This document shows, piece by piece, positions 1 through 12,993 of a stretch of 64,000 nt of DNA. Under the pieces are notes generated by a model. It was not told where the DNA came from, ran no database searches, and saw nothing but the letters and a program-made list of their open reading frames with translations. This DNA comes from Toxoplasma gondii ME49 (Eukaryota; Apicomplexa; Conoidasida; Eucoccidiorida; Sarcocystidae): NCBI RefSeq assembly GCF_000006565.2, contig NC_031476.1, forward strand, positions 5,207,900-5,271,899, written 5' to 3'. Made by a program: the position numbers and the translations under genes. The stretch's first letter is position 1. The number at the start of each line of letters is the position of its first letter.

Positions 1-420
1 AGTGAATCTAAAAACTCGGCGAATCTGTTGCCTTCTGGTTTCCTGTCCTCAGTGACCGTTGCCTCTCTTCAAGCCGCGCGTCTGCGGGTGGCGTCGAAGC
101 GCGGCGTTTTCTCTGGGAGACAAAACAAGTCACAGAGCAGTGGGAGACCTTGTGACCCTTCGAGGGATTGCTGAGAAGAAAACCGTTTCTCCCGCGTCTA
201 AGGTTGACACCCCACACAGTTTTCGTCGATCTGAAGAAGGCGCAACAGTCCTTCACCTGCTCATGCGTGGATGTTGAGAGGCCTCGAGGGTGCATGTTGT
301 GGGCGTCCGTACCTGTCCGAAAGCCGCTTCGTGTACGACCGCGAATGCACAACAGGTCCACCTTCTCTCCAGAACCTGTCGGATTTGCGGAGACGCTTGT
401 CCCCGTTCTCTGCTTTGCAG

Positions 421-3356
421 ATGATGCAAAATTTGGGACTGGAAGAAGGAGACATCGTCCGAGTCCGGAACATCAGCTTGCCGAAAGGCACCTTCGTCGA
501 GCTTCAACCGGTCACCACTGAGTTCCTTCAAGTTTCCAATCCAAGAGCTGTGTATGTCCTCTCGCACGCAGTTGCACTTGCAGCGTCCTACAGTCGTCTA
601 TGTTCCTTCACAGACAGACAAGTCCCCACTTACCTCTGCAACCATCTTCATGCCCCTCTTCAGATGCTTCGACTTCTCCATCTGTCCGTTCGCATCTCTC
701 TGTAGCGTCCCTTCTGTTCGCATACACGTTTGCATCGATCTATCCCCATACATCTATGCTTGCAGGGTGTCTGGATGGATATACTCATAAAGGTAAACAG
801 TTACGCATGGCGATCTGAACGGGATCTGGGTTGCTCTGTATGCAGGTCCCTGTCTTGATTAAACACTCTGGTTTGACTGCGTATATAACTATATCTCTTC
901 ATTTATTTACAAGGTTCACGGATGCTGGTGCAGATGTTTACTGAGTGCCCAGAGTTCCCGATGAGAGCGTCCCAGAGAGAAGTTGAGTGACGCTTGGCAC
1001 ACGAGGAAATCGGATTTCTCCGCAAGCGAGTCTCGCTGCGTTTCCAGGCTGGAGGTGGCGCTCAGAGGCTACGCCGCGCTGACCGTGGGGGACCTGATTT
1101 ACTTGCCCTTTCTAGACAAGGGATTCCAGCTTCTCGTCACGGTAGGGAGCGGCGACAGCGAAGAAGAGTCTGCGCAAACGAAGGAGACGCGCGAGGAAGA
1201 AGACAAGCAGACAGTTCCGAGGGAGAAGAAGACAAGGTCTGGAAGAGAATATGTGAAAGAAAGACAGTCCAGACACACAAAGAACATCCATCTGGCGACA
1301 GCGATTGAAGACTCTGAAGCTGAAGGCTTTGTTTGCCAAACTTTGAGGAGGCTTGAACATCCAGGACGAGGTGGCGGACATAGCTGTTTATTTGATCTTT
1401 TCTCCTGGTTTCCTCAGGATCTCCGGCCGGCACCTGCAGTGTCGATAATCGAAACAGACATGGAGGTTGAATTCAAGGCTCCAGAGGGCTACGTTGAGCC
1501 GACCGTTCGAGCCAAGCAGAGCACGTCTGGTGCGAGAACAAGAAAAAAATCCTCTTCATCTGTCACCAACCTGACTTCCCGTTGTTTCTCGCACAACCCT
1601 GTTCTCTTCCTCACAAGTTGTGGATATCTGCTCCCCTAGGAAATGTTGTTTTCCATCCAGAGCTGCCGCCTGTCTCAGAGAATTCCTCGTTTTCTCTCGA
1701 TCCTCCAGTTGGGAGTCTTCTCGGCAAAAGCGTTGTTTCTTTCCTTCGTTTGCGGCTTCCGTCGATCCCCCAGCGTCTCTCAGTCAGTCCCCCCTGTAAA
1801 GCCTAGAACTCTAGATGTCTGTTGCCTTGCTTTACCGATCATCTTTCTCTCTCTCCCAGTTTTTTTCTTCGCGCGCGTCCACTCGCGAGCAGAGAACGGC
1901 CTCTGGTGGATTCGCTGCATTTGCTCATCTCGCGCTTTCTCTGTTCTCGACTTCCTTTCTTCGTCTCTCCCTCGGTTCTGCAGCCAGTTTCGCTTTGCTC
2001 TTTATCCGCGTCTTCTTTGATTTGCTCCTTTGTGTTGGCTGCTCTCGCGTTTCCTTCACTTGCGTGAGCTTGCGAATGTTCTTCTCTAAAGGACCTCGTC
2101 TTTATTTTCTTCGTTGCCGTTCTTGGCTCCTTCAGAAGCAGACGCCGCGATGAACAGCGAAGAAGAGTCCTCGGAGATTGACTCTGCAGAGTCGGACAGC
2201 AGTCAACGAGTATTGGTAAGACTTTCTTTCTTTTCTTCCCTCCCTTTGTTTTTGTTGCTTCCTCTCGGCTCTCCTCTCTCTCAGTCGCTCGCTCTCTCTC
2301 CCTTTGCTTTCCAGCCAGACGTTGTGACCTCGCAGGTATTGCACTCGCGCGCAAGGCGCGCCTCGCCTCTTGTTCGTTTTGAGGCGACTGAGTGACCATC
2401 TCCCGCGTGCGATGTGCTATTTGTTTTGATTCTTTTAAAATCTTTTTCTTCAATTTCCGGGCAATGGTTTTTCGCTGCAGTTTGCCGGGAAAGGCACACG
2501 GCTGGACGGGAAGGCGATCAGAGCGTCTCCCGAGAGCGCACCAGCGAAGAAGGAAGAGGAAACTCGGGAGCCGTGGAAGAACCGGATCAAAAACGGCGTC
2601 CGCGTAAGTTTGGAAGACGTTGGTTTTTGTTTTAGTTCGCCTTCGCGACGCTTTTTGTCGCTCGCTGGCGAGACACAAAGAACGTCGGAAGCTTTCTCCC
2701 GAGAAACCTACACTGTGCGCATCTGAAAGAACGATTCGAGCGTTTGTCTGACACAGAGGCCGCCGTCTGCGATGCGAAGGCGATCTGAAGCGCATCTGGC
2801 CCTCACACTGTGGGGAGGCATTCGTTTTACCGAAAACACTGTTCTTATGTTTCTCAAGAGAACGAATTAAGAGAAGCTTCTCGGTTTAGTTGTCGTCCGC
2901 TTCTGCTCTTTCTCCTTCGTCTGCTCTCGTGTCTGTCCGCTGTCGAGATCTCTCTGCGCATGCAAGGAGGCACTCCTGTTTCCTCTTTTGTCGACTGAGG
3001 AGTGTAGGCGATTCGCTTTCTCCAGCATCATGCGTTAGTTGCTGCTTAGAGGGTACTCTCCACGTTCGTCTTCACTACGTCTGCAGGTCGCCTGCGAGCT
3101 TTTTTTTGCTGGATTTTGTGCTTGGTCGCCTCGAGTTCTCATCTCTTGACCGCTTGCGCGTTCTCCTCTCTTGTCGCAGACGAAATGTGCAGAGTACGAC
3201 GAACTGGTTCGAGAAGGAAGAATTCCTGGATTTATCGGAAAAGTCTCCTCAGGGACAGCAGGGCGCCTCCCGGGTGTCTCCGGAGACGCCGGTGAAGGAA
3301 GCGCCAACTCCCGGGGATTCGCGGCGTTCTTTGGAAAAGGCAATACCTGCGAGTAA
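421..3356 (+). CDS. UFD1: UFD1-like ubiquitin fusion degradation protein, 5'-partial
   Basis: UFD1 is the ubiquitin-binding cofactor of CDC48/p97 with NPL4. It acts in extraction of ubiquitylated clients (ERAD); apicomplexans also have a plastid-periplastid copy. Visible exons are 421-551, 1048-1141, 1418-1529, 2136-2215, 2315-2335, 2481-2603 and 3180-3356 (stop TAA 3354-3356), all GT-AG and phase-compatible, about 245 codons. The double-psi barrel is seen in [16 protein letters not shown] and, in the third visible exon, [12 protein letters not shown]. The C-terminal part has the UFD1-type GKGTRLDGK and [10 protein letters not shown] segments. The first visible exon starts right after an acceptor, so the N-terminal exons lie left of the window and bases 1-420 are intron. 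The N-terminus is missing, so I cannot tell the cytosolic from the plastid paralogue; the conserved sequence slightly favours the cytosolic one. The fifth visible exon is a 21-nt microexon. Confidence 0.9.
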
Positions 3357-4720
3357 CTGAGACGTCCAGGAAAAGCTCCGAGAGAGAAGAGAGGGAGGAA
3401 CGAGACTGAAGAGAGAAGGGAGCCGAGAACAGAGCAGAAAGGGAGAGGACGCAGAGAGATCCGGAGAAAGCGGCGAGGCCGGAAGTCTCTGAGATTTGTT
3501 TTTCTCCGTCGAGGATTTTGCAGGAAAGCGAGAGAAAAGAACAAAGGGGCAAGAGAAAGGTTCTGTCGTATACGAACGCGCCGCTCCAACCACTCCACGG
3601 AAGAGGAGGCTCACCCTCCCCCGGTGGAGAACAGAACGGCGCTGAATGCACGGTGAAGAAAGTTCGAAGAAGCGGCTCGACGTCCCCTCAGGTCTTTCGG
3701 CGGCTTCGCCGTTCGACCTCGCAAGGGCTCGCAGAGATAAGCGCCTTGCGTGTGTGATAAACCTGGACTCTTGTGAAGGAACAGTGTGAAAGAAACGAGG
3801 CTCAGAAACAAACCTATGGACGCTCAATCCTAGAAATAACTGAACAAATATACAGACATGTATGTATTGGTATATCTGTGTGTGTCATGTTCGACTGTGT
3901 GCGGTGTAGATGGAGTCGCATCGTTTCTGTCAGTGGAGTTGAGAGGAAAAGTGAGCCGGTGCGTCTTGTGTGAGGAAGACCTCTTTTTTTGGAAGGGATA
4001 TGGTGAGCGAAGTCGCTTTCTGCTCGAGCAGAGAGAAGCATCGAGGTGCCTTCGATTGGGAGGTTCCACGTGTAAAGCAGGCGCGGGGCGAGGAAGGGCG
4101 CCTTCGACTCCCTTTTGCAGACTCAAGTTTCCAGACGCAGCGCAGGCACGCGCTTGGTTTCACAAAGATCTCAGATTTTCGGCGGAGACAGCAGCGGTTA
4201 ACTGGCAAACGTGTGGACCACCGTTTCGCTCGAAAAAGGGAGGCCCGTGCCTTTGACGGAAGACAAAAAAAGACAGACTGAATTCACTCTCCCCGCTCGC
4301 GGGGCCTCTCTCTCCTTCGCGGTCTTTTCAGGTCGGGAGAGACGCGGGGAAAGAGCGAGACGCAAACGCAACACCGAGCAGCGAGGAATCTCTAGACGGC
4401 GGCGTTTCCCGTGGCACTCTGGGCGGAACCGAGAGCGAGAACGGAGAAAAACGAGACAAGGAAAGATGGAGAGGACACCGAAGGCTGAGAAGCGCTATGC
4501 ACGGCGCACATGCTCTCTCATTGTTCGGTGATTGCTGGCTATGCTTGTTACCATCTCAAGCTTTGAAGTTGGTAGAGTAGACGCACATAGGCTAAAGCCA
4601 TATGCCACTGGTGTTGTCAATGCCAAGAAATCAACCGGCAAAGATATTCCACCTGCACACACACGCACGCACAAACACAAGACTCAACGTTCAAAAACAA
4701 AATGCACACAAACGGATATA

Positions 4721-4723
<3 letters not shown>

Positions 4724-4754
<31 letters not shown>
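4724..4754. repeat. (TA)n microsatellite
   Basis: Uninterrupted TA dinucleotide tract in the UFD1 downstream region. Confidence 0.9.
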
Positions 4755-4757
<3 letters not shown>

Positions 4758-7700
4758 TAGTGGGGAGTAAACACAGAAGCCCCGAAAGAGGACAGAGAGG
4801 AATTCAGATACTCAGTGGGTACGCTAGGATCGGTTTAGGGGAAAAAACGAGGCTCGAGAGCAAGAGAGAGAAATGCACTTCATATTTGAAGGCGCCAGAC
4901 ACACAGCAATATCTACGTGTATATACAAGGTTCTATATAGTATATCCAGTGTATGTGATTCACCACGAGCACAGAGGAAGCAGATAGCGTTAAGCGCGTT
5001 TGTGTACCCAGCAGGGAGATTGTCACTAACGCAGGCATCTCTGTCAGTGGGTTTTGCCCTTTCCCTCTCCTCCCGTGTCGCTCCGTCGAGCTTGAGCGGT
5101 CACTCTTTTTCCAGGAAAAACAGACATAGCAATGCACAGACGCGGCTCTCTCTTCGGAGTCTACAGCAGCAGACAGGCGTGCAGCGCGGGCCGAGCAAAA
5201 AGGGAAGTCTCTCCCGGAAAGAAGCACCGAACAACCGGAACGCCAGAGCCTCTGCAGCCTCTGTGGCGCGAGAAATGACTCTTCTCTTTTGTACAAAACA
5301 TTCCCTCCCTTTCGACTACGCAAATGGCACATTCCCACGTTCTTCACAGAACGCCCAAAACGGAAAAAAACATACGTACACAAACATGCGGATATACACA
5401 TAAACATATTTATAGATGTATATATATGTATATATGTATATATATGTATAAGTATATGCATGTATATGGATGTTCTTCATATGGGAACAGGCCACTCGAG
5501 GAGCGTGAAGAGACGGTATCTGGTTTGTCTCTTGGCGTCCCTTAGCCGTGCACACACTCGTTCATAAAGCGAAGACAAGAGGAGAAAAAAGGGGACGGGG
5601 GACGCACCTTGGGCAAGCTCGAGAGCCTGGTGTCTCCCCCATGCTCACTGCATGCATGTTCCCAGTTCACGGTTGAGAAGTGAATATTAAAGACGCGAGT
5701 CGTCGTTCCCCAAGTTACCAAACTCAAAGCAGGTGCATCCAATGCTGTATTTGTTACTAAAAACACACAAAAAACCACAACAAGCGAACGCGAAACCTGA
5801 AGGCGCCCTCCCACACACGATCACGCGCCTCGAAGAAAAAACGGGACTTCCATGCAGTGTCAACCAAATGGAAATGCGCCCAGCATGACGCCTTCGATCG
5901 GGTGAAGGAGACACAGAAATCAAGAAATGCAGGGAAAACGCCGAGATGTGTGGAATGAGAGAGATGTCCACACCGCGAAAAGAACGGAAACGCGGAGACA
6001 CAGTGCCCGGTTGCCTTTCAGGTCCGGATGATGCCAGCAAAGGACATGAAGTCCCAGGGCCTCTCTGCGCTGAGATATTTCGGAAGTCAATCCTATGGGA
6101 AGTTCGCAAACGTTCCCAAAACCGTGGCGGTGTCTCCACAGGTCGTCCTCAGGGACGCATGCACCAGATGAACCCCCAGGAAAACGAAGCAACGAAGACG
6201 AAATGTGCTCGGCATAGACACCTCGCAGAAGCCCGAGAAGCATGCCATTCCGTTTTGTGAAAGAATGCGGACAGAAATGAAGTGAAAAACGAAGAGCGCT
6301 TCGAGTCAACGGCTCTCCCTCGCTGCTCGACCCGCAGCAACATCGCCACCATCCGGAAGGGAGGATACTCTGAAGGAGATCGAACCGCCTTCTCTTCCTC
6401 ACCGTGGAGACACTGTGGTACCGGGAAAAAAGTGAGGAGCAAGTAAAAAACAGGAGACGCAACGTCAAATGCACTTGCGCAGAGAGCGCCTCTCCAAGAC
6501 ATCGGAGAGAAGCGAGAACAAGCGAAGAGCGAAAAAAAACCGCTTCCACTTACAGATCGTTTCCTCGCAGAAGCCGCCGACGAGGGCCAGAGGAAGGGCC
6601 GCATGCGAACTTGACACTTACGAGGCAAGAGAGGAAGAGACGAGGGGGAACGCCCCAGAAAGATGAAGCGGCGAGACGAACGCACGCAGAAATCCGTTAG
6701 GGGACAGAACGAGGAGGCGAAGCGAAATGGAGTACAGAGAAGAGCACCATAGTCGAGAGGAAGACGTCCAGAGGTCGGGTCGAGCATGCAAACAAACACA
6801 AACAAAGCGGAAGACATTATTCAAATATCGACACGACATACATGCATACATGCAAATATATATACATATATACATATATATACATATATATACATATATA
6901 TATATGTATATATAATCTCGTGCTAATATGTGTATACGCGCGAACGTAAAGGAACGTGAAAACGATAAGGGTGTTGGTTCACTCGCGTCCAGAAACAGGC
7001 ACCCAGAGCACTGACGTAACGCGGCACGCCGCAGTTTTCCCTCCCGTCTCGCCTGAGAGATAAACAGGACTAAGCACCAGGAGGTCCACCAGCAAAACAA
7101 CTCCACCCTCTCCGCACCGGTCGACAGAGACGTCGCGCTGTGTCTTTTCTTGCGCGCTTCTCCCTCCGATGTCCCTCCCCTTGCTCAGGCACAAAAGACC
7201 GCCCTGCGTCTGACCAGTCTTCACACACGATCCCTCCGACGCATGCGCCGAGGAAAGTCGAGAAAACATGGACCGCGCCAAATCCGTCGAGCGGAAGTCG
7301 CAGAGTGCTAAGCGAGCGCGACACGCAACCGATAACGCGACAGAAACGCGAAACTGGCACCAGCTCACACGGATGACAAAGCATCTCATTCCCCCGGATA
7401 CACTCGAAACGGACGGCGGTGTGACGCTCACGGAGAGCCAATCCGAACGAAGCAGTCAAGAAAGAGGAAGCGAAAAGACACACTTCGTGTGACGAAACGA
7501 TCGGCCCTTCCTTGTCTCGGACAATAAACGTTCGCCCATGGAAAAAACGCTTCTTCGACGTTTTTCCTGTCGGTTGCCTCTAGACTCCCCCACAACGCGA
7601 ACGCGTCTACGAGTGCAAACATGCCTTTCCAGATCGGCTTTCCGTCCCCAAATTCTTCGTTGCGTCAACAAATGGTTTTTCGTCAGCGCCCCGTCGGAGA

Positions 7701-9185
7701 GAGCAGGCAGTCACAGAATTTGGGGTCTTAGAAACGGACTTTTGGGGAAGACAGGAAGAGGAAAGAGGACGCGTTCCATTATAGCGACAGACGGTTGCCC
7801 ACGTACTGTTGCATTAATTTTATCATGCATTGATATTCGTCCCTTAGAGCGAGAAGCCACTCGGATGTCGCAGACCGTTCTGTGAACAACATTCAACACG
7901 AGCAAAGCACAGGCTCCGTGTCTCAACACTGAAGAGGCTTCGAGTGAAGAGAAGGGTAACGACAGAGAGTTCTCGAGCCTGCGCCAGATCGTGAAGAAAC
8001 AGTAACTGCCAACAAATGCGAGAAACAACCCTTCCCCAAAATCAGTCCCCGAGACGCGATAGACGTGGACATCAGGAAACGAAGACACAAAGCAAACACG
8101 AACCCTCCGCTCCTCGCTCACAACGACCACAAGACGCAGGATACAGAGAAGACGCCTTGTTCGCACCGTCCTTCTGACATCTCTGGAACTTGCTTCCTCG
8201 CGCGCCAGCTCAATATCCAGACTCTCGCGAGAGAAGAGACCCGAAACGAGTCCTTTACCAATGAAACACCCCTCTCTTGAATAGTCGATAAAAGAAGGCG
8301 TCTCGCCCACCTCCATCCGGTCCTAGGTTTCTGACCCAAAGGGTCTTCGCTTCGCCTCCAGGAAAAACCGAAAATTGGGTCGACCTTTCCTTCTCGTTCC
8401 TCCTCTCCATTCCCTTGTCCTTTAACACACCACGCAGTCACGTCTCCCTCACAGCCATCCTTTCACTGATTCGAGGCCCCAGAGCAAACACAGAGGAGTT
8501 TGACTGCTTCCAGACACAGACTGCAGTCCGACAGGAGTTCACAAACCGCAACCGAAAACAGGGGAGAAAGACGCCTCCATCATAGTCTGAGAAATGACAA
8601 CGAAGACGTTCCCTTCCAGAAGGACAGAACGCTCCAGCCAGCGCTCAGAGACAGCGCAGGAGACACAGTCGCCACGCAGCGCTCCGCAGGCGAGAGTACA
8701 CCGTAACCGCATGCAGACAAGAAACAGTCGAATCGACTCTCTCCCGAGACGAGGGTCTTTGAAACGTCACAAGCAAGAGGCGACAGTGGCTCATCCCCAA
8801 CAGCACTGCATCCGCTGTCCTCCTACTTGTTTATATATATATATATATACATGTATATATACACATTTCCATACACATAAAGGCGTATGTAGGTCGACAG
8901 AGATGCATGCACGTATGCGCTTCCTCGCACGAACAGGATGCAAGTGAATACCTGTAAAAGACTCCAGTTCGTGTTCTATCCCATGGCGATTGGAATAGCA
9001 TTTTGGTCACGGACAGATGAGACACCACGGCGGTGACTGCCAACCCCAACGCGGGGCCTGTTTCGCGCATGCAACAACACACGCCTATCACAGGCAATGA
9101 ACGCGCTGCCGCTTCCCCTCGTGTGTCCCGCGTCAATCAGTACACATATACACAGATATATGTATACATATATAAATACATACAT

Positions 9186-9236
9186 ATAAATATATATATA
9201 TATATATATATAGAATGTATATATATATATATATAG
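9186..9236. repeat. Interrupted (TA)n microsatellite
   Basis: Two TA tracts separated by a short GAATG interruption, downstream of the putative gene at 9848-11886. CA/TA-rich sequence flanks it on the left. Confidence 0.9.
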
Positions 9237-9847
9237 ATTTATATGCGCGCGTGGAAGGACCGGCCTGGGGTGTCACCAGGCCATGCAAAGAACTCTTGAC
9301 GCCGTCCTGGGGGGGTGGCGCAGAGTCGTACGCATGCAGAGACGGAGGGCGGATTGACAGAGATTAGACGGGGGAAGCGCGAGGCCAGAAAAGCGGACGG
9401 GGGAAGCAAGAGATGATGCGTCGTCTTGCGCGCTTCTCTTTCCAGAACCGATCCATGCAGGGACCTATTCGGTGCTTCGTGAAGCGTCCTTGACAAGAAA
9501 AGTAAACTTCATGCGTTTGTGTGTTCTGTCACGAGCGCGACTGGAACTGACATGCGGCGCCAGGGTCTCTCTCTTTCTTCCACGGCACCAAAGGGCAACA
9601 AACACCGAGAGGTGGAAAAACGATCTCACGCGTCCACGACTTGAGCGCATGCAAGTGGAAGTCAAACCAGTCTTAAATCACCCTTTTGGCACATACACAA
9701 ACACCCAGATCCACACAAGTCTCTGTACACATGCATGGACACACACGCATGCATGTACGTTTACATATGGAGAGAGGCGTACGGATATTTAGTTTGACGG
9801 AAGAGCGCTACTTGACAGGGCTGATCACGCTTGTCGATGGCACCAGA

Positions 9848-11886
9848 CTACGGGAGGGGTGTGGGTCGAGTTTGAACACAAAAATGCTTGGAATCTGAGG
9901 CACGACGATTTATTGACATGTGCATGGCGACGGATGCGACGTATCTGAGGCAGAAGAGCGGAGGCTCCCGCGTCTGTCTTTTGTCAGGATCCCCCTTGCT
10001 CGAGTCTTGTCTCTGCGTCTTTGAGACAGGGGGAAGGACCGGATGTCTATCGACAGTCTCCTCTCCGCAAAAGGACTGGAAATCGCCTGGGGAAATCCCG
10101 CATAGCGAGATCCGTCACCCCACAGTGCTGCATGCAGACAGCTACATGCACTGCTCAGTTGCTTACACGCCTTCCATTTCGCTTGAAAACCTCCCAAACA
10201 CAGAGGCACATGACATCTATACATAACTCTCATATTCTCACGGACACATACATGCATATACATATATATATATATACTGAAGAGAGGACTTCCAGCTAAC
10301 GAAAGAGTTTTCCTTACCGAGAGAAGACAATTCGCTGACGGGGGATAGGAGGGCAGAGCCGCTCATGCTGGTGGAGAAAAGTTGCTTGACATTCGACGAC
10401 CCGTCCGCAGCTTGGTCCTCCAGTCTCAGAGTCACGGGGTTTCTGTCGAAACAGAAAACGGAAGCAGAACAGTTCGCGCGCAACAGTTCTTTCGATACCG
10501 GATGTCAAGCGAGAAATAGACGCCTTGGGCGCCACACGGTCCAGCGCATGCTGCGTCTTGTAGAAACATACAAGCGAGAAACGAGGGACTACACCGGAAC
10601 GACACAGTCAAGCAAGAAATGCATGATGCGGTACGTTTCCCCGTCGTCGATGAAGAGCGCCTGAGTTGTGTAGATGCACAGACTAGTGTTCACTAATATA
10701 TCTGCAACGCACGGAGTTCTGCATACACAGACTGTGCGACATCTGTGAAAGCAAGAGACACAACACCGAACTCTGCAGGAGTGGACGCATGGACGTTCAC
10801 GGTCTTCAGCAGGGACAGGTTCTTCGCTTTCATGTGGACAGTCGGAAGGCGATACACACTTACGTTCTTGTCAAAAGGTAAGGCATCATCGCAGTCACAG
10901 TGCGAGGAGCCTGGTAGTACTGGCGGTAAGCGACATTCGACCCAAAGTGTCGAGTCGCCACCCTGCAGAAAAAAACAAGGCCCCGAATCGCTACACAAAT
11001 ACACCCATGTAAATATGTTTACATGCACAGGTATACAGATGGAAACAAACAGTTCTAAAGACATCCACCTTTATATAGAGGCACGCACAGAGATATCCAG
11101 GCCTAGTACATATATAAATTGGAACAGATAGAGTAATTGGTAGGCGAAGACGCAATTTGCCGCACGCAGACGGAGTCCAAGAACAGACCATGCACCTACC
11201 ACTGCAGCATAGTGTGTGAGACACAAGAAAACACTGAATCGAGGTGGGATGCGTACATCACAGACTCTCCGATGGAGAGTTGAGCACGCCAGCTCCGCCA
11301 TAATTTCCGTCACTGCCGGACGCACAAAAAACCACGCCCAACATCGCACGAAGCCTATCCTCTTCATGTGTCTATTCTACAGGCCTTCAGGGTGGCAGGA
11401 CTGCCGGGGGAGTCCACTCGTGAAAAAAAAAATCAAGAAGGCGAAAGCTCGGAGTATGACGGGGGTTCGAGGTTGCTTCGGAACCGCACTGTATCAGGAT
11501 GCAGAATCCACACGAAATCCACGGACGGAGAGACCAACAGTAGAGCTCAAAAAAACATGGATGTACACACAAGCAGCTCAATTGACTCCTTTATGCGTGT
11601 GGGTGGCTCTGCGAACAAAAGGGATGTGTAGAACAAAAATGAGGGAAACGGCTTCAACGCAGCGCGGCCTCACAAAAGGGGCTCCGAAGGGCAACTGCGC
11701 ATCCGGAATTCCAGGCACAAAATGTAGGCGGACGCGGGTGCATTCACTTGCAAAGCGAGTGGCAAACGTTCTGGGAACTGATACTGAAAGGTTCCTCGTC
11801 AGATCCGTTCTTCGCGCTGTTGCTGCTTCGCTCTGCCCCGTCACTCGCGATTACCTGTAAGCAGTCCGGAAGGTCCCGAACCGCAT
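9848..11886 (-). CDS. Putative four-exon protein of unknown function
   Basis: Product not recognised. Four exons chain with GT-AG borders and agreeing phase: 11886-11855 (ATG in an AAAATGCGG context), 10962-10864 (donor GTAAGT, good polypyrimidine acceptor), 10442-10318 (donor GTAAGG) and 10086-9848 (stop TAG). The sum is 495 nt, or 164 aa. The first about 44 residues are Arg-rich, aromatic and free of acidic residues (MRFGTFRTAYR, then NVAYRQYYQAPRTV), which resembles a mitochondrial presequence. The rest is polar and of low complexity. The sense strand of the introns is T-rich, as expected for this direction. The first exon is divergent from the AsnRS gene, about 1.1 kb away. A continuous reading of 10962-10864 in another frame, or extra small exons, cannot be excluded, so this is a model and not a proven gene. 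Confidence 0.45.
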
Positions 11887-12993
11887 TTTGTAGCGGACAC
11901 AACCGGAAAGTGGAAGGAATTACAACTCAGTCCGAGGTGAGATTTTCCGAAATAACGGCGGGACAAGCTCCCCTTTTATCTGTTCACGAGTGAACAGAGA
12001 ATGGAGAAACGGCGCGCCGTTTGTCAGCGCCGGAGTGGGGTATGGCTGCGGGTTTTCGGGGCTGGAACTCTGTGTGGGTGTGTGGAGGGTCGACTGTGGC
12101 TCTGTCGCTGTATACGAGAAGTCAGCGCACACTCGAGACGCAATAAAAGGGCAGTGCATGCTCCAGTCGAGTGTGCACGATGTGTGGGCATGCCTCTGAT
12201 TTTTTCTTGTTCAAATCCGAGCAGAAGAGCCGTGGTTTTCCGTTAGACATCTAGTGTACGTACAGCTGGTTCGCGGCGCGATTCAAAAATATCGCACCAG
12301 AGTCAGTCGAGGCATTCATTCTTTTGCAGCGGTGCTAAGGTGTTCATGTGCCGTCGGACTTGCTCTCCACTCCACTGCCGGAGCTTTTCCGAGGACAAGC
12401 CGGGACTCAGCACAGTCGACATATTTTCTGCGGCGCAAAATCGCTGCGAAAAAAGGGTGCCGCGTCTCGCGCGTCCTCGCGATTCAGGCCCTTGAGCCAC
12501 GCTTCCGTTGCTTCTTCACCAGCGAAGTCTCAACGTGTGCGGGTTTAAGAACTCACGCAGATGGTCGATTCATTATTTTAGGCAAGGCGATTTTTCAGGA
12601 CTGCAAGTACGTACGGTGATTCATCGAACTTTCTGCTGTATCTATAGACTCGTGAGGGACTTAAAAAGCCGCCGGTGAGAGCAGAGCTGGACAAATGACC
12701 AGACAGAGGCGGCGGCACACGAGGGAGTTAGCAAGCGACTGGGCCTGCGTCCGCTTGCGTTTTCACAACCGAACAACTGTGGGGGGCGACAGGGGGTTCG
12801 GTTCTGTCTCCTGCGCTGGGGTCGTCGTGGGTCTGCCTGCGGACTTTGTCCGGTAATTCGGTATTTTCTGAAGAACGCGATTCTCTCTCATCGTTTGGAC
12901 CCACAGGATCGTGCAGTCCAACGTTTCTCGGCATCGAATCATTTGTACGAAGCACGGTCCATTGGCGCCGCTTTTTTTGTGACGGGTCACTCA
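11887..12993. other. Divergent promoter region
   Basis: Sequence between the putative - strand gene and AsnRS (+). It should contain both promoters and 5' UTRs. A TGCATGC-type motif occurs near 12155. Open frames here (for example 12254-12619) lack family resemblance. Confidence 0.4.

Larger units (their letters stand above)
3357..9847. other. Intergenic region, no convincing gene
   Basis: This region lies between two convergent genes. The first part (3360-4500) is purine-rich on the + strand and is probably UFD1 3' UTR. It holds several TA/CA microsatellites (about 4724-4754, 5400-5470, 6855-6915, 8834-8860, 9186-9236). On the - strand, canonical donors (for example at about 6560) and short exon-like pieces between 6000 and 6820 exist, but I could not chain them into a credible protein. 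An 11-bp inverted pair (CCCCAAATTCT) with arms near 7650 and 7720 is also present. Confidence 0.5.

Noticed and set aside
6006..6817. Exon-like pieces on the - strand (for example a 3' piece reading RPWDFMSFAGIIRT and a 5' piece ending at a GTAAGT donor near 6560)
   Set aside because: They could not be joined in phase without invoking a 10-nt microexon, and no family is recognisable. A transcript would be needed.
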